Notes under the pieces: model-generated
What the model saw: only the letters and a program-made list of their open reading frames with translations
What the model was told of the DNA's origin: nothing
Database searches by the model: none
Shown here: positions 1-9,997 of the stretch, piece after piece
How positions within the stretch are numbered: position 1 is the stretch's first letter
Layout of the letters: each line of letters opens with the position of its first letter
Source: Nocardioides jiangsuensis
GTDB lineage: Bacteria; Actinomycetota; Actinomycetes; Propionibacteriales; Nocardioidaceae
Direction of reading: 5' to 3'
DNA length: 64,000 nt
Assembly: GCF_019679455.1 (NCBI RefSeq)
Contig: NZ_JAIEZQ010000001.1
Span: 1,722,812 to 1,786,811, forward strand
Made by a program: the position numbers and the translations under genes

Positions 1-667
1 CGGGGCCGCAGTCGACGGAGTCGCGGGCGTCGTCGTCCTCGAGCCGCACCTCGTCGTCGCCGGTGTCCGCGCGCACCCGGTCCACGCCGTCCTGCGCGGC
101 GAGCGTGTCGTCGCCGCGGCCGCCGTCGAGCAGGTCCCGGTCGCCCTTCGTGACCGGGCCGCCGAACTGGCCGATGGTGAAGTCGGTGAGCGCGTCGGCA
201 CCGCCACCCCCGCGCACCACGTCGTCGCCGGGCCCGCCGGCCATGCTGTCGGCCCCGGGGCCCCCGAGCACGACGTCGCGCCCGCTCTCGCCGTCGAGGT
301 AGTCGCGGCCGGCCCCGCCGTACAGCCGGTCGCGTCCGGGCCCGCCAGCACCGGTGTCCCGCCCGTCGCGGCCGAGCAGCAGGTCGTCGCCCTCCCCGCC
401 GTCGAGCCGGTCACCGCCGGGTCCGCCGTGCACCCGGTCGTCGTCGCGCTGGCCGCGGAGCCGGTCCGCACCGGCGCCGCCGAGCAGGTCGTCGTCCCCG
501 GCGAGGGCGCGGACGACGTCATCGCCGCCCCGGGCCCGCAGCGTGTCGGCGGCGGGGGTGCCGCGCAGCACCTCGCCCTGGCCGGTGCCCGTGACGACGT
601 CGGCGCTCGCGGCGGGGGCGGCGAGCACGGCCGTGGCGGTGAGCAGGGCGGTCGCGAGACGTCTCAT
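1..667 (-). CDS. RTX-type calcium-binding repeat protein, secreted (partial)
   Basis: The frame opens at ATG 667 and runs off the left edge, leaving 222 residues without the C-terminus. The first ~22 residues (basic MRRL start, hydrophobic core, ending in an Ala-rich ASA site) form a Sec signal peptide. The rest is a run of Gly/Asp-rich nonapeptide repeats of the GGxGxDxL type (such as GGAGADRL, GGEGDDLL, GGPGADSM), as in hemolysin-type calcium-binding proteins, which fold into a Ca2+-filled beta-roll outside the cell. A purine-rich GGGGGAGA lies 5 nt before the start. It is divergent from the amylopullulanase gene. The repeats alone do not show an enzymatic activity; a catalytic part could lie beyond the window. 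Confidence 0.8.
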   Translation of the reverse strand, partial: MRRLATALLTATAVLAAPAASADVVTGTGQGEVLRGTPAADTLRARGGDDVVRALAGDDDLLGGAGADRLRGQRDDDRVHGGPGGDRLDGGEGDDLLLGRDGRDTGAGGPGRDRLYGGAGRDYLDGESGRDVVLGGPGADSMAGGPGDDVVRGGGGADALTDFTIGQFGGPVTKGDRDLLDGGRGDDTLAAQDGVDRVRADTGDDEVRLEDDDARDSVDCGP

Positions 668-884
668 CGGGCTCTCCCCCTGGCGTGGACGCGGGATCCT
701 TCCCCCGACTGTGCGTCCACCTCGCGCCGGGTCGCCAGGGCCGAAGGTCATCGCCCCTGAAAGACACGTCGCAAGACCTTGCAGGGGTTGTCAGATTCTT
801 GCTGGATGGTGTTGAGTGTGGTCCGGCTCACCCTGGTTCGAGCCGGTTCGTCACGTTCCTCCCCCTCGGATGTCTGGAGCCCTC

Positions 885-3800
885 GTGCTGCGTCGCACCC
901 CTCGCACGGCCCGTCCCACCCCCAGCCCCACCCGGGCCCCCGCCGCGGCGCTCGCGGCGCTGGTGGCCGCCTCCACGCTGGTCGTCCCGGTCGCCGCCGC
1001 CGGCCCGGCCGCGGCGGACCACACCGACCTGCCGCAGAGCGTGACCCTGGTCGGGTCGCTCCAGGACGAGCTCGGCTGCGAGAGCGACTGGCGGCCGGCC
1101 TGCGAGGCGACCGGGCTGCGCCCCGTGGACGGGCCGGGCTCCACGACGTACGACGCGGTCTTCACCGTCCCGGCGGGCAGCTACGAGCTCAAGGTGGCCC
1201 TCGACGGTTCGTGGGAGGAGAGCTACGGCGGCGGGGGAGACGGCAGCGCCAACCTGCCGCTGCACCTCGAGCACGCCGCGTCGCTCCGGTTCAGCTACGA
1301 CCACGCCACGCACGCGGTGGCGTTCGCCCCGGCGGAGCAGCCGTCCGGCGAGGTCACCCCGGCCGACGAACGCCTGGCCGGAACCTCGCTGCGCCAGCCC
1401 ACGTCGCGCGAGAACTTCTACTTCGTGATGGCCGACCGGTTCGCCAACGGCGACCCCGGCAACGACACCGGCGGCCTCGAGGGCGACCGGCTCACGACCG
1501 GCCTCGACCCCGAGGACAAGGGCTTCTACCACGGCGGCGACATCGCCGGCCTGACCGAGAAGCTCGACTACATCGAGGGCCTCGGCACCAGCGCGATCTG
1601 GCTGACCCCGTCCTTCCGGAACCGCCCGGTCCAGGGCACCGGTGAGAACGCCTCGGCCGGGTACCACGGCTACTGGATCACCGACTTCACCCGGATCGAC
1701 CCGCACTTCGGCACCAACGCCGAGCTCGAGGCGTTCATCGACAAGGCGCACGCCCGCGGGATCAAGGTCTTCTTCGACATCATCACCAACCACACCGCGG
1801 ACGTCGTCGACTACGAGGAGCAGCGCTACTCCTACGTCAGCAAGGAGACCTCGCCCTACCGGGACGCCTCGGGAACGGAGTTCGACGACGCCGACCACGC
1901 GGGCCGGGACTCCTTCCCCGAGCTCGACGCCGAGACCTCCTTCCCCTACACGCCGGTCTTCCGCACCGACGCCGACCGCACGGTGAAGGAGCCGGCCTGG
2001 CTCAACGACCCGACGAACTACCACAACCGGGGCGACTCCACCTTCGCCGGCGAGTCCTCGACGTACGGCGACTTCGTGGGCCTCGACGACCTCTTCACCG
2101 AGAAGCCCGAGGTCGTCGACGGGATGACCGACATCTACAAAAGCTGGGTCGACTTCGGCATCGACGGCTTCCGGATCGACACCGTCAAGCACGTGAACAT
2201 GGAGTTCTGGCAGGAGTTCGCCCCCGCCATCGCCGAGGAGGCCCGACGGGTCGGCAACGACGACTTCTTCGCCTTCGGCGAGGTCTACGAGGCCGACCCG
2301 AAGGTCACCTCGACCTACACCACCACCGGCCGGCTCGACGCCACGCTCGACTTCGGCTTCCAGTCCGCGGGGGTCGGCTTCGCCCAGGGCAGGCCCACCA
2401 CCGGTCTGCGCGACTTCTTCGCCGGGGACGACTACTACACCGACACCGACTCGAACGCCTACGCACTGCCGACCTTCCTCGGCAACCACGACATGGGCCG
2501 GGTCGGCTCGTTCCTCGCCGGCGGCGCCGGCGGCGACGAGCTGCTCCGCCGCGACCAGCTCGCCCACACGCTGATGTACCTCACCCGCGGCCAGCCGGTC
2601 GTCTACTACGGCGACGAGCAGGGCTTCACCGGCGACGGCGGCGACAAGGACGCCCGGCAGGACATGTTCGCGAGCCGGGTGCCGTCGTACAACGACGACG
2701 ACCTCATCGGCACCGACGCCACCACGGCGGAGGCCAACTTCGACACCGCGCACCCGCTGTACCGCCGGATCGCCGAGCTCGCCGCGCTCCGCGAGCGGTA
2801 CCCGGCGCTGGCCGACGGCGCCCAGCTGCACCGCTACGCGAGCGGCCGCGCCGGGATCTACGCGTTCAGCCGGATCTCGCCCGAGGAGAACCGCGAGTAC
2901 GTCGTCGCGGTCAACAACGCCGCGACGGAGCAGCGCGCCTCCTTCGGCACCCTGATGGAGCGGGGCACGTTCAAGCAGGTGTGGCCGGCCACCGGCACGT
3001 CCACCAGGTCCGACCGGGAGGGCCGCCTCGACGTCACCGTCCCGCCGCTGTCCGCGGTCGTGCTGCGCGCGGCCGGCACCGTCGCCGAGCGGGAGGCCGC
3101 GCCCGCCGCGTACTTCCGCACCCCCAGCGCCGGCGGCACCGTCGGCGGTCGCCAGGAGGTGGCGGTCTCCGTCCCCGAGGGCGGCTTCAACCAGGTGAGC
3201 ATCGCCTGGCGGCACGCCGGGGCCGACGACTGGACCGCGCTCGGCACCGACGACAACGCCCCCTACCGCGTCTTCCACGACCTCTCCGGCCTGCCGCAGG
3301 GCACGCTGCTGGAGTACCGCGCGGTGCTCCGGGACAGCACGGGCAACCTGTCGGTCGCCTCGACCTACGCCACGGTCGGCAAGCCCGCCTCCGGCGGCGG
3401 TGGCGGCGACACCGGCGGTGGCGGCCCGGTCACCCAGCCCTCCGCGGTCTCCATGCCCGGCTCGCACAACGGCGAGATCGGCTGCGCGGGGGACTGGATG
3501 CCCGCCTGTGACGAGGCGCAGATGTCCCTCGACCCGGCCGACTCGGTGTGGAAGGCCACCGTCGACGTGCCCGCCGGCACCTACGAGTACAAGGCCGCCA
3601 TCGACCGCGGCTGGGACGAGAACTACGGCGCCGGCGGCGCGCCCGGCGGGGCGAACATCCCGCTCGACGCCGCCGGGGGACCGGTCTCGTTCTACTACGA
3701 CCACGCCACCCACTACGCCACCACCGACGCCGAGGGGCCGATCGTCACCGCCGCCGGCTCGTTCCAGGACGAGCTCGGCTGCCCCTCGGACTGGACCCCC

Positions 3801-6656
3801 GGGTGCATGGCGGCCTGGCTCCAGGACCCCGACGGCGACGGGACCTTCACGTTCGCGACGACCCGGCTCCCGGCCGGCTCGTACCAGGTGAAGGCCACGC
3901 ATGGTCTGTCGTGGAACGAGAACTACGGGGCAGGAGGTGCGCCCGGTGGAGCGAACATCGACTTCGACGTCCCCTCGGACGGCGTGCAGGTGCTGTTCTC
4001 GTACGACGTCGCCAGCCACGTGCTGACCGTCTCCAGTCGAGCCGCGGGGGCCAGCCCGGACCTGTCGAAGCAGGAGGCGCAGTGGCTGCGCGAGGGCATC
4101 GTGGCGTGGAACGTGAGCGACCCGGCCGCCCGCCGCTACCGGCTGCACTGGTCCCCGGACGCCGACCTGGCGGTCGACGCCGAGGCGGTCACCGGCGGTG
4201 ACTCCGTGCCGCTGACCTACGACCCGCAGGGTCTCCCGGCCGACGTGCTCGCCGACTTCCCGCACCTCGAGGACTACGAGGCGTTCCGGCTCTCCGACCA
4301 GGACCGCAAGCTCGTCCCGGACATGCTCCGCGGCCAGCTCGCCGTGGCGTCGTACGACGAGGCGGGGCTGCTCGTCGACGCCACCGGGGTGCAGGTCCCG
4401 GGCGTGCTCGACGACGTGTACGGCGACGCCCGCGACCGTGCCCTCGGGGTGACCTGGGCCCGCGGCGTCCCGTCGTTCGCGCTGTGGGCGCCGACCGCCC
4501 GCGACGTCGACCTGCTCGTCTGGGCCGACGGCGCCGCCGAGCCCGCGCGGGTCCCGATGGACCGCCGGCCGGACGGGTCCTGGACCGCGCCCGGCCGCGC
4601 CGGGTGGAAGGGCGCCTCCTACCTCTACGAGGTCGAGGTCTACGCCCCGGCCACCGGCGGGATCGAGCGGAACCGGGTCACCGACCCCTACTCGGTCGCG
4701 CTGACCACCAACTCCGCACGCTCGGTCGTCGCGGACCTCGCCGACCCGGCCCTGAAGCCGAGCGGCTGGTCGGCGCTCCAGGCGCCGAGGCTCGCCCAGG
4801 ACGAGGACCGCAACGTCTACGAGCTGCACGTGCGCGACTTCTCCATCGGCGACACCTCCGTCCCCGCGGGGGAGCGCGGCACCTACCGCGCCTTCGCGCG
4901 CGCCGGCTCGGACGGGATGCGCCACCTGCGCACGCTCGCGGAGGCGGGGCTGAACACCGTGCACCTGCTGCCGGCGTTCGACATCGCCACCATCGAGGAG
5001 CGTCGCGGCGAGCAGGCCACGCCGGGCTGTGACCTCGCGTCGTACGCCCCGGACTCCGAGGAGCAGCAGCGCTGCGTGGACGAGGTCCGCGGGAAGGACG
5101 GCTTCAACTGGGGCTACGACCCGCTGCACTACACCGCGCCGGACGGCTCCTACGCCACCGACCCGGAGGGCACGCGGCGCACATTGGAGTTCCGGGAGAT
5201 GGTCCAGGGCCTCAACGGCGCCGGCCTGCAGGTGGTCATGGACGTGGTCTACAACCACACCGCGGCCTCGGGCCAGGACGCGAAGTCGGTGCTCGACAAG
5301 GTGGTCCCCGGCTACTACCACCGGCTCTCGGCGACCGGCGCGGTCGAGACGTCGACGTGCTGCGCGAACACCGCGAGCGAGCACGCGATGATGGAGAAGC
5401 TGATGATCGACTCCGTGCTCACCTGGGCGCGGGAGTACAAGGTCAACGGCTTCCGCTTCGACCTGATGGGCCACCACTCGAAGCAGAACATGCTCAACCT
5501 CCGCGCCGCCCTCGACCGGCTCACCGTGCGCCGCGACGGCGTCGACGGCAAGGCCATCTACCTGTACGGCGAGGGCTGGAACTTCGGCGAGGTCGCCGAC
5601 GACGCCCGCTTCGAGCAGGCCACCCAGGCCAACCTCGGCGGCACCGGGATCGGGTCGTTCTCCGACCGGCTCCGCGACGCCGTGCGCGGGGGAGGGCCCT
5701 TCGACGAGGACCCGCGGGTCCAGGGCTTCGCCTCGGGCCTGTTCACCGACCCGAACGGGGCGGCGGTCAACGGCACCGAGCAGGAGCAGCGCGAGCGGCT
5801 GCTGCACGCCCAGGACCTGGTCAAGCTCGGCCTGGCCGGGAACCTGGCGGACTTCACCTTCACCGACTCCTCTGGACGTGAGGTGTCCGGCCGCGAGGTG
5901 GACTACAACGGGTCGCCCGCCGGCTACGCCGAGGACCCCAGCGAGACGGTGACCTACGTCGACGCCCACGACAACGAGACGATCTTCGACACCCTGACGA
6001 TGAAGCTGCCCACGGGTACGTCGATGCGCGACCGGGTCCGGATGAACACCCTGGCGCTCTCGACCACCGCGTTCTCCCAGGGGGTCGTGTTCTGGCACGC
6101 GGGCGCGGACATCCTCCGCTCGAAGTCGCTGGACCGGAACTCCTACGACTCCGGCGACTGGTTCAACCGCGTGGACTGGACCCGGCAGGAGAACACCTTC
6201 GGTTCCGGCCTTCCGCCCGAGGCCGACAACGGCGCGAAGTGGAAGTACATGGCGCCGCTGCTCGGCGACGAGGCGCTGCGCCCCGGCGCCGAGGACATGG
6301 ACGCCGCGCACGCGGCGGCCGCGGACCTGCTCCGGATCCGGATGTCGACACCGCTGTTCCGCCTCGGCAGCGCAGCCGCGATCCAGCAGAAGGTGTCGTT
6401 CCCGCAGGCCGCGCCGGGTGTCGTCGCGATGCACGTGGACGACACCGCGGGCGAGGACGCCGATCCGGCCCTGCGCGACGTGCTCGTCGTCCTCAACGCC
6501 TCACCGGGCGAGCAGACCGTGTCCTCGGTCGGCGACGGGTGGACCCTGCACCCGGTCCAGACCTCCGGCTCGGACCCGGTCGTGCGGCGGTCGTCGGCGG
6601 CCGGCGGCGCGGTCACCGTTCCGGGCCGGACCGCCGCGGTGTTCGTGCGGCGGTGA
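885..6656 (+). CDS. Secreted amylopullulanase: alpha-amylase plus pullulanase fusion
   Basis: About 1923 residues, far longer than a single amylase or pullulanase. A signal peptide ends near residue 44 at a GPAAAD site. Order: X25-type starch module (~51-147); GH13 alpha-amylase (~174-735) with nucleophile D432 in GFRID, acid/base E466 in FGEVY and D536 in GNHD; a beta-sandwich linker domain (~749-835) and Gly-rich linker; two more X25 modules (~853-950, ~954-1050); a CBM48-like module (~1186-1290); then a type I pullulanase GH13 (~1309-1800) with the NWGYDP signature, D1526 in FRFD, E1563 in GEGW and D1696 in AHDNE. It should hydrolyse both alpha-1,4 and alpha-1,6 bonds of starch or pullulan outside the cell. 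GTG 885 is preferred because GGAG lies 5 nt upstream; ATG 870 or 816 are alternatives. A terminator follows directly. Confidence 0.93.
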   Translation: MLRRTPRTARPTPSPTRAPAAALAALVAASTLVVPVAAAGPAAADHTDLPQSVTLVGSLQDELGCESDWRPACEATGLRPVDGPGSTTYDAVFTVPAGSYELKVALDGSWEESYGGGGDGSANLPLHLEHAASLRFSYDHATHAVAFAPAEQPSGEVTPADERLAGTSLRQPTSRENFYFVMADRFANGDPGNDTGGLEGDRLTTGLDPEDKGFYHGGDIAGLTEKLDYIEGLGTSAIWLTPSFRNRPVQGTGENASAGYHGYWITDFTRIDPHFGTNAELEAFIDKAHARGIKVFFDIITNHTADVVDYEEQRYSYVSKETSPYRDASGTEFDDADHAGRDSFPELDAETSFPYTPVFRTDADRTVKEPAWLNDPTNYHNRGDSTFAGESSTYGDFVGLDDLFTEKPEVVDGMTDIYKSWVDFGIDGFRIDTVKHVNMEFWQEFAPAIAEEARRVGNDDFFAFGEVYEADPKVTSTYTTTGRLDATLDFGFQSAGVGFAQGRPTTGLRDFFAGDDYYTDTDSNAYALPTFLGNHDMGRVGSFLAGGAGGDELLRRDQLAHTLMYLTRGQPVVYYGDEQGFTGDGGDKDARQDMFASRVPSYNDDDLIGTDATTAEANFDTAHPLYRRIAELAALRERYPALADGAQLHRYASGRAGIYAFSRISPEENREYVVAVNNAATEQRASFGTLMERGTFKQVWPATGTSTRSDREGRLDVTVPPLSAVVLRAAGTVAEREAAPAAYFRTPSAGGTVGGRQEVAVSVPEGGFNQVSIAWRHAGADDWTALGTDDNAPYRVFHDLSGLPQGTLLEYRAVLRDSTGNLSVASTYATVGKPASGGGGGDTGGGGPVTQPSAVSMPGSHNGEIGCAGDWMPACDEAQMSLDPADSVWKATVDVPAGTYEYKAAIDRGWDENYGAGGAPGGANIPLDAAGGPVSFYYDHATHYATTDAEGPIVTAAGSFQDELGCPSDWTPGCMAAWLQDPDGDGTFTFATTRLPAGSYQVKATHGLSWNENYGAGGAPGGANIDFDVPSDGVQVLFSYDVASHVLTVSSRAAGASPDLSKQEAQWLREGIVAWNVSDPAARRYRLHWSPDADLAVDAEAVTGGDSVPLTYDPQGLPADVLADFPHLEDYEAFRLSDQDRKLVPDMLRGQLAVASYDEAGLLVDATGVQVPGVLDDVYGDARDRALGVTWARGVPSFALWAPTARDVDLLVWADGAAEPARVPMDRRPDGSWTAPGRAGWKGASYLYEVEVYAPATGGIERNRVTDPYSVALTTNSARSVVADLADPALKPSGWSALQAPRLAQDEDRNVYELHVRDFSIGDTSVPAGERGTYRAFARAGSDGMRHLRTLAEAGLNTVHLLPAFDIATIEERRGEQATPGCDLASYAPDSEEQQRCVDEVRGKDGFNWGYDPLHYTAPDGSYATDPEGTRRTLEFREMVQGLNGAGLQVVMDVVYNHTAASGQDAKSVLDKVVPGYYHRLSATGAVETSTCCANTASEHAMMEKLMIDSVLTWAREYKVNGFRFDLMGHHSKQNMLNLRAALDRLTVRRDGVDGKAIYLYGEGWNFGEVADDARFEQATQANLGGTGIGSFSDRLRDAVRGGGPFDEDPRVQGFASGLFTDPNGAAVNGTEQEQRERLLHAQDLVKLGLAGNLADFTFTDSSGREVSGREVDYNGSPAGYAEDPSETVTYVDAHDNETIFDTLTMKLPTGTSMRDRVRMNTLALSTTAFSQGVVFWHAGADILRSKSLDRNSYDSGDWFNRVDWTRQENTFGSGLPPEADNGAKWKYMAPLLGDEALRPGAEDMDAAHAAAADLLRIRMSTPLFRLGSAAAIQQKVSFPQAAPGVVAMHVDDTAGEDADPALRDVLVVLNASPGEQTVSSVGDGWTLHPVQTSGSDPVVRRSSAAGGAVTVPGRTAAVFVRR

Positions 6657-6658
6657 CA

Positions 6659-6701
6659 CCCCACCGGAGACAGGGGACCTTCGGCCCTGTCTCCGGTGGG
6701 G
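6659..6701 (+). terminator. Strong hairpin terminator after the amylopullulanase gene
   Basis: Two nucleotides after the stop codon comes a perfect 17-bp inverted repeat (6659-6675 and 6685-6701) around a 9-nt loop. There is no T-tract, as is common for actinobacterial terminators. It separates the large gene from the hemerythrin-like gene that starts 15 nt later. Confidence 0.85.
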
Positions 6702-6715
6702 TCGTTCGGGACTGA

Positions 6716-7219
6716 ATGGGGGACATGGCCCGCTCCCGAGTCGTCTCGTTCGAACGTGACCGGAAAGCCGCGGCAGCCCTGGCCGAGCACCACGTCGGCA
6801 TGCTCGCGACCCTCGACGGTCACGTCGAGGCGCTGGTCGCCGCCGTCGCGCTCGCCCACGCCGGGGACGTGGACACGGTCCGGCTCGAGCTCACCGCATG
6901 GTGCCGCGCGGAGCTCCTGCCGCACGCCGCGGCCGAGGAGCGGGTGCTGTACCCGGTGGGCTACGCGGACCCCCGCGGCACCCTGCTGGTCGAGGGGATG
7001 CTCGCCGAGCACCAGATGATCCAGCGGCTGGTGACCGAGGTCGACGACACGGTGGACGCCGTGTACGCGGCCGCCACCGCGCACGCGCTGCGGCACGTGT
7101 TCGAGGCGCACATGGTCAAGGAGAACGACCTGCTGTTGCCGATGCTGGCCCGGTCCCCGCACGTGTCGCTCGCCGACATCGCCGCGGAGCCGCGCTCGCT
7201 CGCCGGCGTCACGGGCTAG
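6716..7219 (+). CDS. Hemerythrin HHE domain protein
   Basis: A 167-residue helical protein with the spaced His/Glu ligands of the HHE cation-binding fold: EHH near residue 25, HAAAEE near 74, EHQ near 102 and HMVKEND near 129. Such proteins bind a di-iron (or other metal) centre and act in oxygen, NO or iron handling; the exact role cannot be read from sequence. There is no signal peptide or membrane segment, so it should be cytoplasmic. ATG 6716 has GGGA four bases upstream; ATG 6725 is an in-frame alternative, but its G-run sits too close to be a good ribosome binding site. It converges on gltA, with a shared terminator in between. Confidence 0.8.
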   Translation: MGDMARSRVVSFERDRKAAAALAEHHVGMLATLDGHVEALVAAVALAHAGDVDTVRLELTAWCRAELLPHAAAEERVLYPVGYADPRGTLLVEGMLAEHQMIQRLVTEVDDTVDAVYAAATAHALRHVFEAHMVKENDLLLPMLARSPHVSLADIAAEPRSLAGVTG

Positions 7220-7284
7220 GTCCGCCCGGCGGCGGAACTCGTCGCCGGACGGGGGACGTCGCCGGACCTCGGGGGACCCACGGA

Positions 7285-7333
7285 CACGGCACGAGGCCCG
7301 CCCCCGACGTGCGGGGACGGACCTCGTGCCGTG
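7285..7333. terminator. Bidirectional terminator between hemerythrin gene and gltA
   Basis: A perfect 12-bp inverted repeat (7285-7296 with 7322-7333) encloses a C- and G-rich loop that can pair further. It lies between two convergent stop codons (7219 and 7357), so it can serve both genes. Confidence 0.75.
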
Positions 7334-7356
7334 CTCCGGGTTCTACCGCGAGACGG

Positions 7357-8694
7357 TCAGCGCCAGCGCTCCGCGGCCGGCACGAAGTCGCGCGTGCGGT
7401 GGCCGGTGTAGATCTGCTTCGGCCGGGCGATCTTCTGCTCCGGGTCCTGCACCAGCTCGAGCCACTGCGCCAGCCAGCCCGAGGTGCGGGGGATGGCGAA
7501 CAGCACGGTGAACATCTCCGGCGGGAACTGCAGCGCCTCGTAGATCAGGCCGCTGTAGAAGTCCACGTTCGGGTAGAGCCGGCGCTTGACGAAGTACTCG
7601 TCCTCGAGCGCGATCTTCTCCAGCTCGACGGCGATCTTCAGCAGCGGGTTGACCCCGGTGACCTCGAAGACGTCGTCGCAGGCCTTCTTGATGATCGTGG
7701 CGCGCGGGTCGTGGTTCTTGTAGACCCGGTGCCCGAAGCCCATCAGGCGCTCCTTGCCGTTCTTCACGCCCTCGATGAACTCGGGGACCTTCTCCACCGA
7801 GCCGATCCGGCGCAGCATCCGCAGCACGGCCTCGTTGGCGCCACCGTGCAGCGGGCCGTAGAGCGCGCCGATGCCGGCGGTCACCGCGGAGTACGGGTCG
7901 ACCTGGGTCGAGCCCACCGAGCGGACCGCGTTGGTCGAGGCGTTCTGCTCATGGTCGGCGTGCAGGATGAACAGCACCTCGAGGGCCCGGACCAGGCGCT
8001 CGTCGGCGCTGAACTTCGGCTCGCTCATCTTGAAGAGCATGGCGAGGAAGTTCGCGGCGTACCCGAGGTCGTTGTCCGGGTAGACGTACGGCTTGCCCTG
8101 CGCGTGACGGAAGGCCCAGGCGCCCAGCGTCGGCATCTTCGCGATGAGCCGGACGATCTGCATGTGCCGGTTGTCCGCGTCGGAGATGTTGCGCGACTCG
8201 GGGTAGAACGTCGACAGCGCGCCGACGGAGGCGAGCAGCATGCCCATGGGGTGGGCGTCGTACCGGAAGCCCTCCATGAAGTTCCGCACGTTCTCGTGGA
8301 CGAACGTGTGGTAGGTGATCTCGTGGGCCCAGGTGTCGTACTGGTCCTTGGTCGGCAGCTCGCCGTGGATCAGGAGGTAGGCCACCTCGAGGTAGCTCGA
8401 CTTCTCGGCGAGCTGCTCGATCGGGTAGCCGCGGTACTCCAGGATCCCCTTGTCGCCGTCGATGAAGGTGACCGAGCTCCGGCAGGAGGCGGTGTTGACG
8501 AACCCGGGGTCGTAGACCGCGAGGCCGGGGGCGTCCTCGGCGGTGCGGATCTTGCCGAGGTCGGCGGCCTTCACGGCGCCGTCGAGGATCGGTACGTCGT
8601 ACTCCTGGCCGGTGCGGTTGTCGCGGACGGTCAGGGTCTCGCCGGACGTGGCGCCGGCGTTCTGGGTGGAAGCAGTGGCCGTACTGTCGGTCAC
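7357..8694 (-). CDS. gltA: Citrate synthase
   Basis: A 445-residue type II (hexameric class) citrate synthase, condensing acetyl-CoA and oxaloacetate to citrate at the entry of the TCA cycle. The active-site blocks are plain: LHADHEQNAST, GPLHGGANE and GFGHRVYKNHDPRA, carrying the catalytic histidines and the substrate-binding arginines. Length is normal for the family. The start is GTG 8694, with GAGGAG five bases upstream; the frame stays open upstream, but that extension reads through the rplM promoter and has no family similarity. The N-terminal ~20 residues are Ser/Thr/Ala-rich and non-conserved. A degenerate DtxR/IdeR-like box lies 84-102 bp upstream of the start. Confidence 0.97.
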   Translation of the reverse strand: MTDSTATASTQNAGATSGETLTVRDNRTGQEYDVPILDGAVKAADLGKIRTAEDAPGLAVYDPGFVNTASCRSSVTFIDGDKGILEYRGYPIEQLAEKSSYLEVAYLLIHGELPTKDQYDTWAHEITYHTFVHENVRNFMEGFRYDAHPMGMLLASVGALSTFYPESRNISDADNRHMQIVRLIAKMPTLGAWAFRHAQGKPYVYPDNDLGYAANFLAMLFKMSEPKFSADERLVRALEVLFILHADHEQNASTNAVRSVGSTQVDPYSAVTAGIGALYGPLHGGANEAVLRMLRRIGSVEKVPEFIEGVKNGKERLMGFGHRVYKNHDPRATIIKKACDDVFEVTGVNPLLKIAVELEKIALEDEYFVKRRLYPNVDFYSGLIYEALQFPPEMFTVLFAIPRTSGWLAQWLELVQDPEQKIARPKQIYTGHRTRDFVPAAERWR

Positions 8695-8777
8695 GTCGGC
8701 TCCTCGCTGGTTTCGGGGCCCGGGGACGGGCACCGCTCGTGAGGTGCTCGCCGGGGGACGTCGTACTGTGGTGTCAC

Positions 8778-8796
8778 ACTGGTCAGTCCTACCTAA
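8778..8796 (-). promoter_or_regulatory. Possible DtxR/IdeR-like iron box upstream of gltA
   Basis: Read on the minus strand this 19-mer begins TTAGGT and contains CTGACC. By eye it matches 12 of 19 positions of the TTAGGTTAGGCTAACCTAA consensus. A candidate -10 (TAAGTT, 8795-8800 on the minus strand) overlaps its edge, so a bound repressor would block transcription. The match is imperfect. Confidence 0.3.
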
Positions 8797-8836
8797 CTTA
8801 TGCCCGAAGCGTCCCCGGAGCGAAACCGGGGCCGTT

Positions 8837-8866
8837 TTGACCCTGGGCCGGGACCGCCGGTAGTCT
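8837..8866 (+). promoter_or_regulatory. Putative promoter of rplM-rpsI(-glmM)
   Basis: TTGACC (8837-8842) and TAGTCT (8861-8866) are separated by 18 bp, close to the primary-sigma consensus. Transcription would start near 8874, giving a leader of roughly 120 nt before the GTG start of rplM. This leader could hold L13 feedback control; no defined structure was identified. Confidence 0.5.
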
Positions 8867-8991
8867 TGACGGTCGCGGCACGTCGTATGCGTGGCACCCG
8901 GCGAGGTCTGACCCCGTCGCCACCGGCGAGCCGCCTGGCTCGCACCGCGAGCCGCTCCACCACTACCGATTCGATGAGAAGGCAAACATCC

Positions 8992-9435
8992 GTGCGTACG
9001 TACAGCCCGAAGCCCGCTGACATCCAGCGTGAGTGGCACGTCATCGACGCCACCGACGTGGTGCTCGGACGCCTCGCCGTCCAGACCGCGACGCTGCTTC
9101 GCGGTAAGCACAAGCCCACGTTTGCCCCGCACGTTGACGGTGGTGACTTCGTCATCATCATCAACGCCGACAAGGTGGCCCTGTCCGGCAACAAGAAGAC
9201 CACCAAGATGGCCTACCGCCACTCGGGCTACCCGGGCGGTCTGTCGTCCACCCCGTTCGGTGAGCTGCTGGACAAGCACCCCCGCCGCGCCATCGAGAAG
9301 GCCGTCTGGGGCATGCTCCCCAAGAACCGCCTCGGCCGCCAGATGCTGAAGAAGCTGAAGGTGTACGCCGGCCCGGAGCACCCGCACCAGGCGCAGAAGG
9401 CCAAGCCCTTCGAGATCACCCAGGTCTCCCAGTAA
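8992..9435 (+). CDS. rplM: 50S ribosomal protein L13
   Basis: A 147-residue protein, the normal size of bacterial L13, an early-assembling component of the large ribosomal subunit that binds 23S rRNA. Recognisable segments are VRTYSPKP at the start, [15 protein letters not shown], the basic LRGKHKPTF, and [13 protein letters not shown] near the centre. GTG 8992 is the family start and has AGAAGG nine bases upstream; an upstream in-frame ATG would add a few non-conserved residues. Codon use is strongly biased to AAG/ATC, as expected of a highly expressed gene. rpsI follows after 44 nt in the usual bacterial L13-S9 pair. Confidence 0.98.
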   Translation: MRTYSPKPADIQREWHVIDATDVVLGRLAVQTATLLRGKHKPTFAPHVDGGDFVIIINADKVALSGNKKTTKMAYRHSGYPGGLSSTPFGELLDKHPRRAIEKAVWGMLPKNRLGRQMLKKLKVYAGPEHPHQAQKAKPFEITQVSQ

Positions 9436-9479
9436 CTTCCCGATCGAGCACCACCCGTCGTTTTAAGTGAGGAACACCC

Positions 9480-9983
9480 GTGGCTGAGACCACTACCGAG
9501 AGCGCCGAGGAGACCTACGAGGTCAACGAGCAGGGCGTCGCCTACAGCTCCGAGAGCGCTCCTTCCGAGGACGCTCCCGCCCGCCCGGCGACCATTGCTC
9601 CCGCGTCGGCGACCGGCCGTCGCAAGGAGGCCGTCGCCCGCGTCCGCCTCGTCCCCGGCACCGGCCAGTGGACCGTCAACGGACGCCCGCTCGACAACTA
9701 CTTCCCGAACAAGCTGCACCAGCAGGTCGTGAACGAGCCCTTCGTGAACACCGACCTGGTGGACCGCTTCGACGTGATCGCCCGCATCCACGGCGGCGGC
9801 ATCACCGGCCAGGCCGGCGCACTGCGTCTCGGTGTGGCGCGTGCGCTCAACGCCATCGACGTCGAGGCGAACCGTCCGTCGCTCAAGAAGGCCGGGCTGC
9901 TCACCCGCGACGCCCGCGTGATCGAGCGCAAGAAGGCCGGTCTGAAGAAGGCCCGCAAGGCGCCCCAGTTCAGCAAGCGCTGA
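9480..9983 (+). CDS. rpsI: 30S ribosomal protein S9
   Basis: A 167-residue S9. The C-terminal ~125 residues are the conserved protein: [31 protein letters not shown], and the terminal basic tail ending in FSKR that reaches the ribosomal P site. The first ~42 residues form an acidic, Glu/Ser/Ala-rich extension typical of actinobacterial S9. The start is GTG 9480, preceded by GAGGA. It is the second gene of the rplM-rpsI operon, and glmM begins only 14 nt after its stop codon, so translation of glmM is probably coupled. Confidence 0.98.
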   Translation: MAETTTESAEETYEVNEQGVAYSSESAPSEDAPARPATIAPASATGRRKEAVARVRLVPGTGQWTVNGRPLDNYFPNKLHQQVVNEPFVNTDLVDRFDVIARIHGGGITGQAGALRLGVARALNAIDVEANRPSLKKAGLLTRDARVIERKKAGLKKARKAPQFSKR

Positions 9984-9997
9984 CGCCCGCGTCTCTC

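Noticed and set aside
828..6434. Long open frame of ~1870 codons on the minus strand opposite the amylopullulanase gene
   Set aside because: High G+C leaves the opposite strand nearly free of stops. The translation is Arg/Val/Gly/His-rich without domains, while the plus strand encodes clear GH13 motifs.
8695..9387. Upstream extension of the gltA reading frame into and beyond the rplM gene
   Set aside because: It has no citrate synthase similarity, crosses both promoters and reads antisense to L13. GTG 8694 has a good ribosome binding site.
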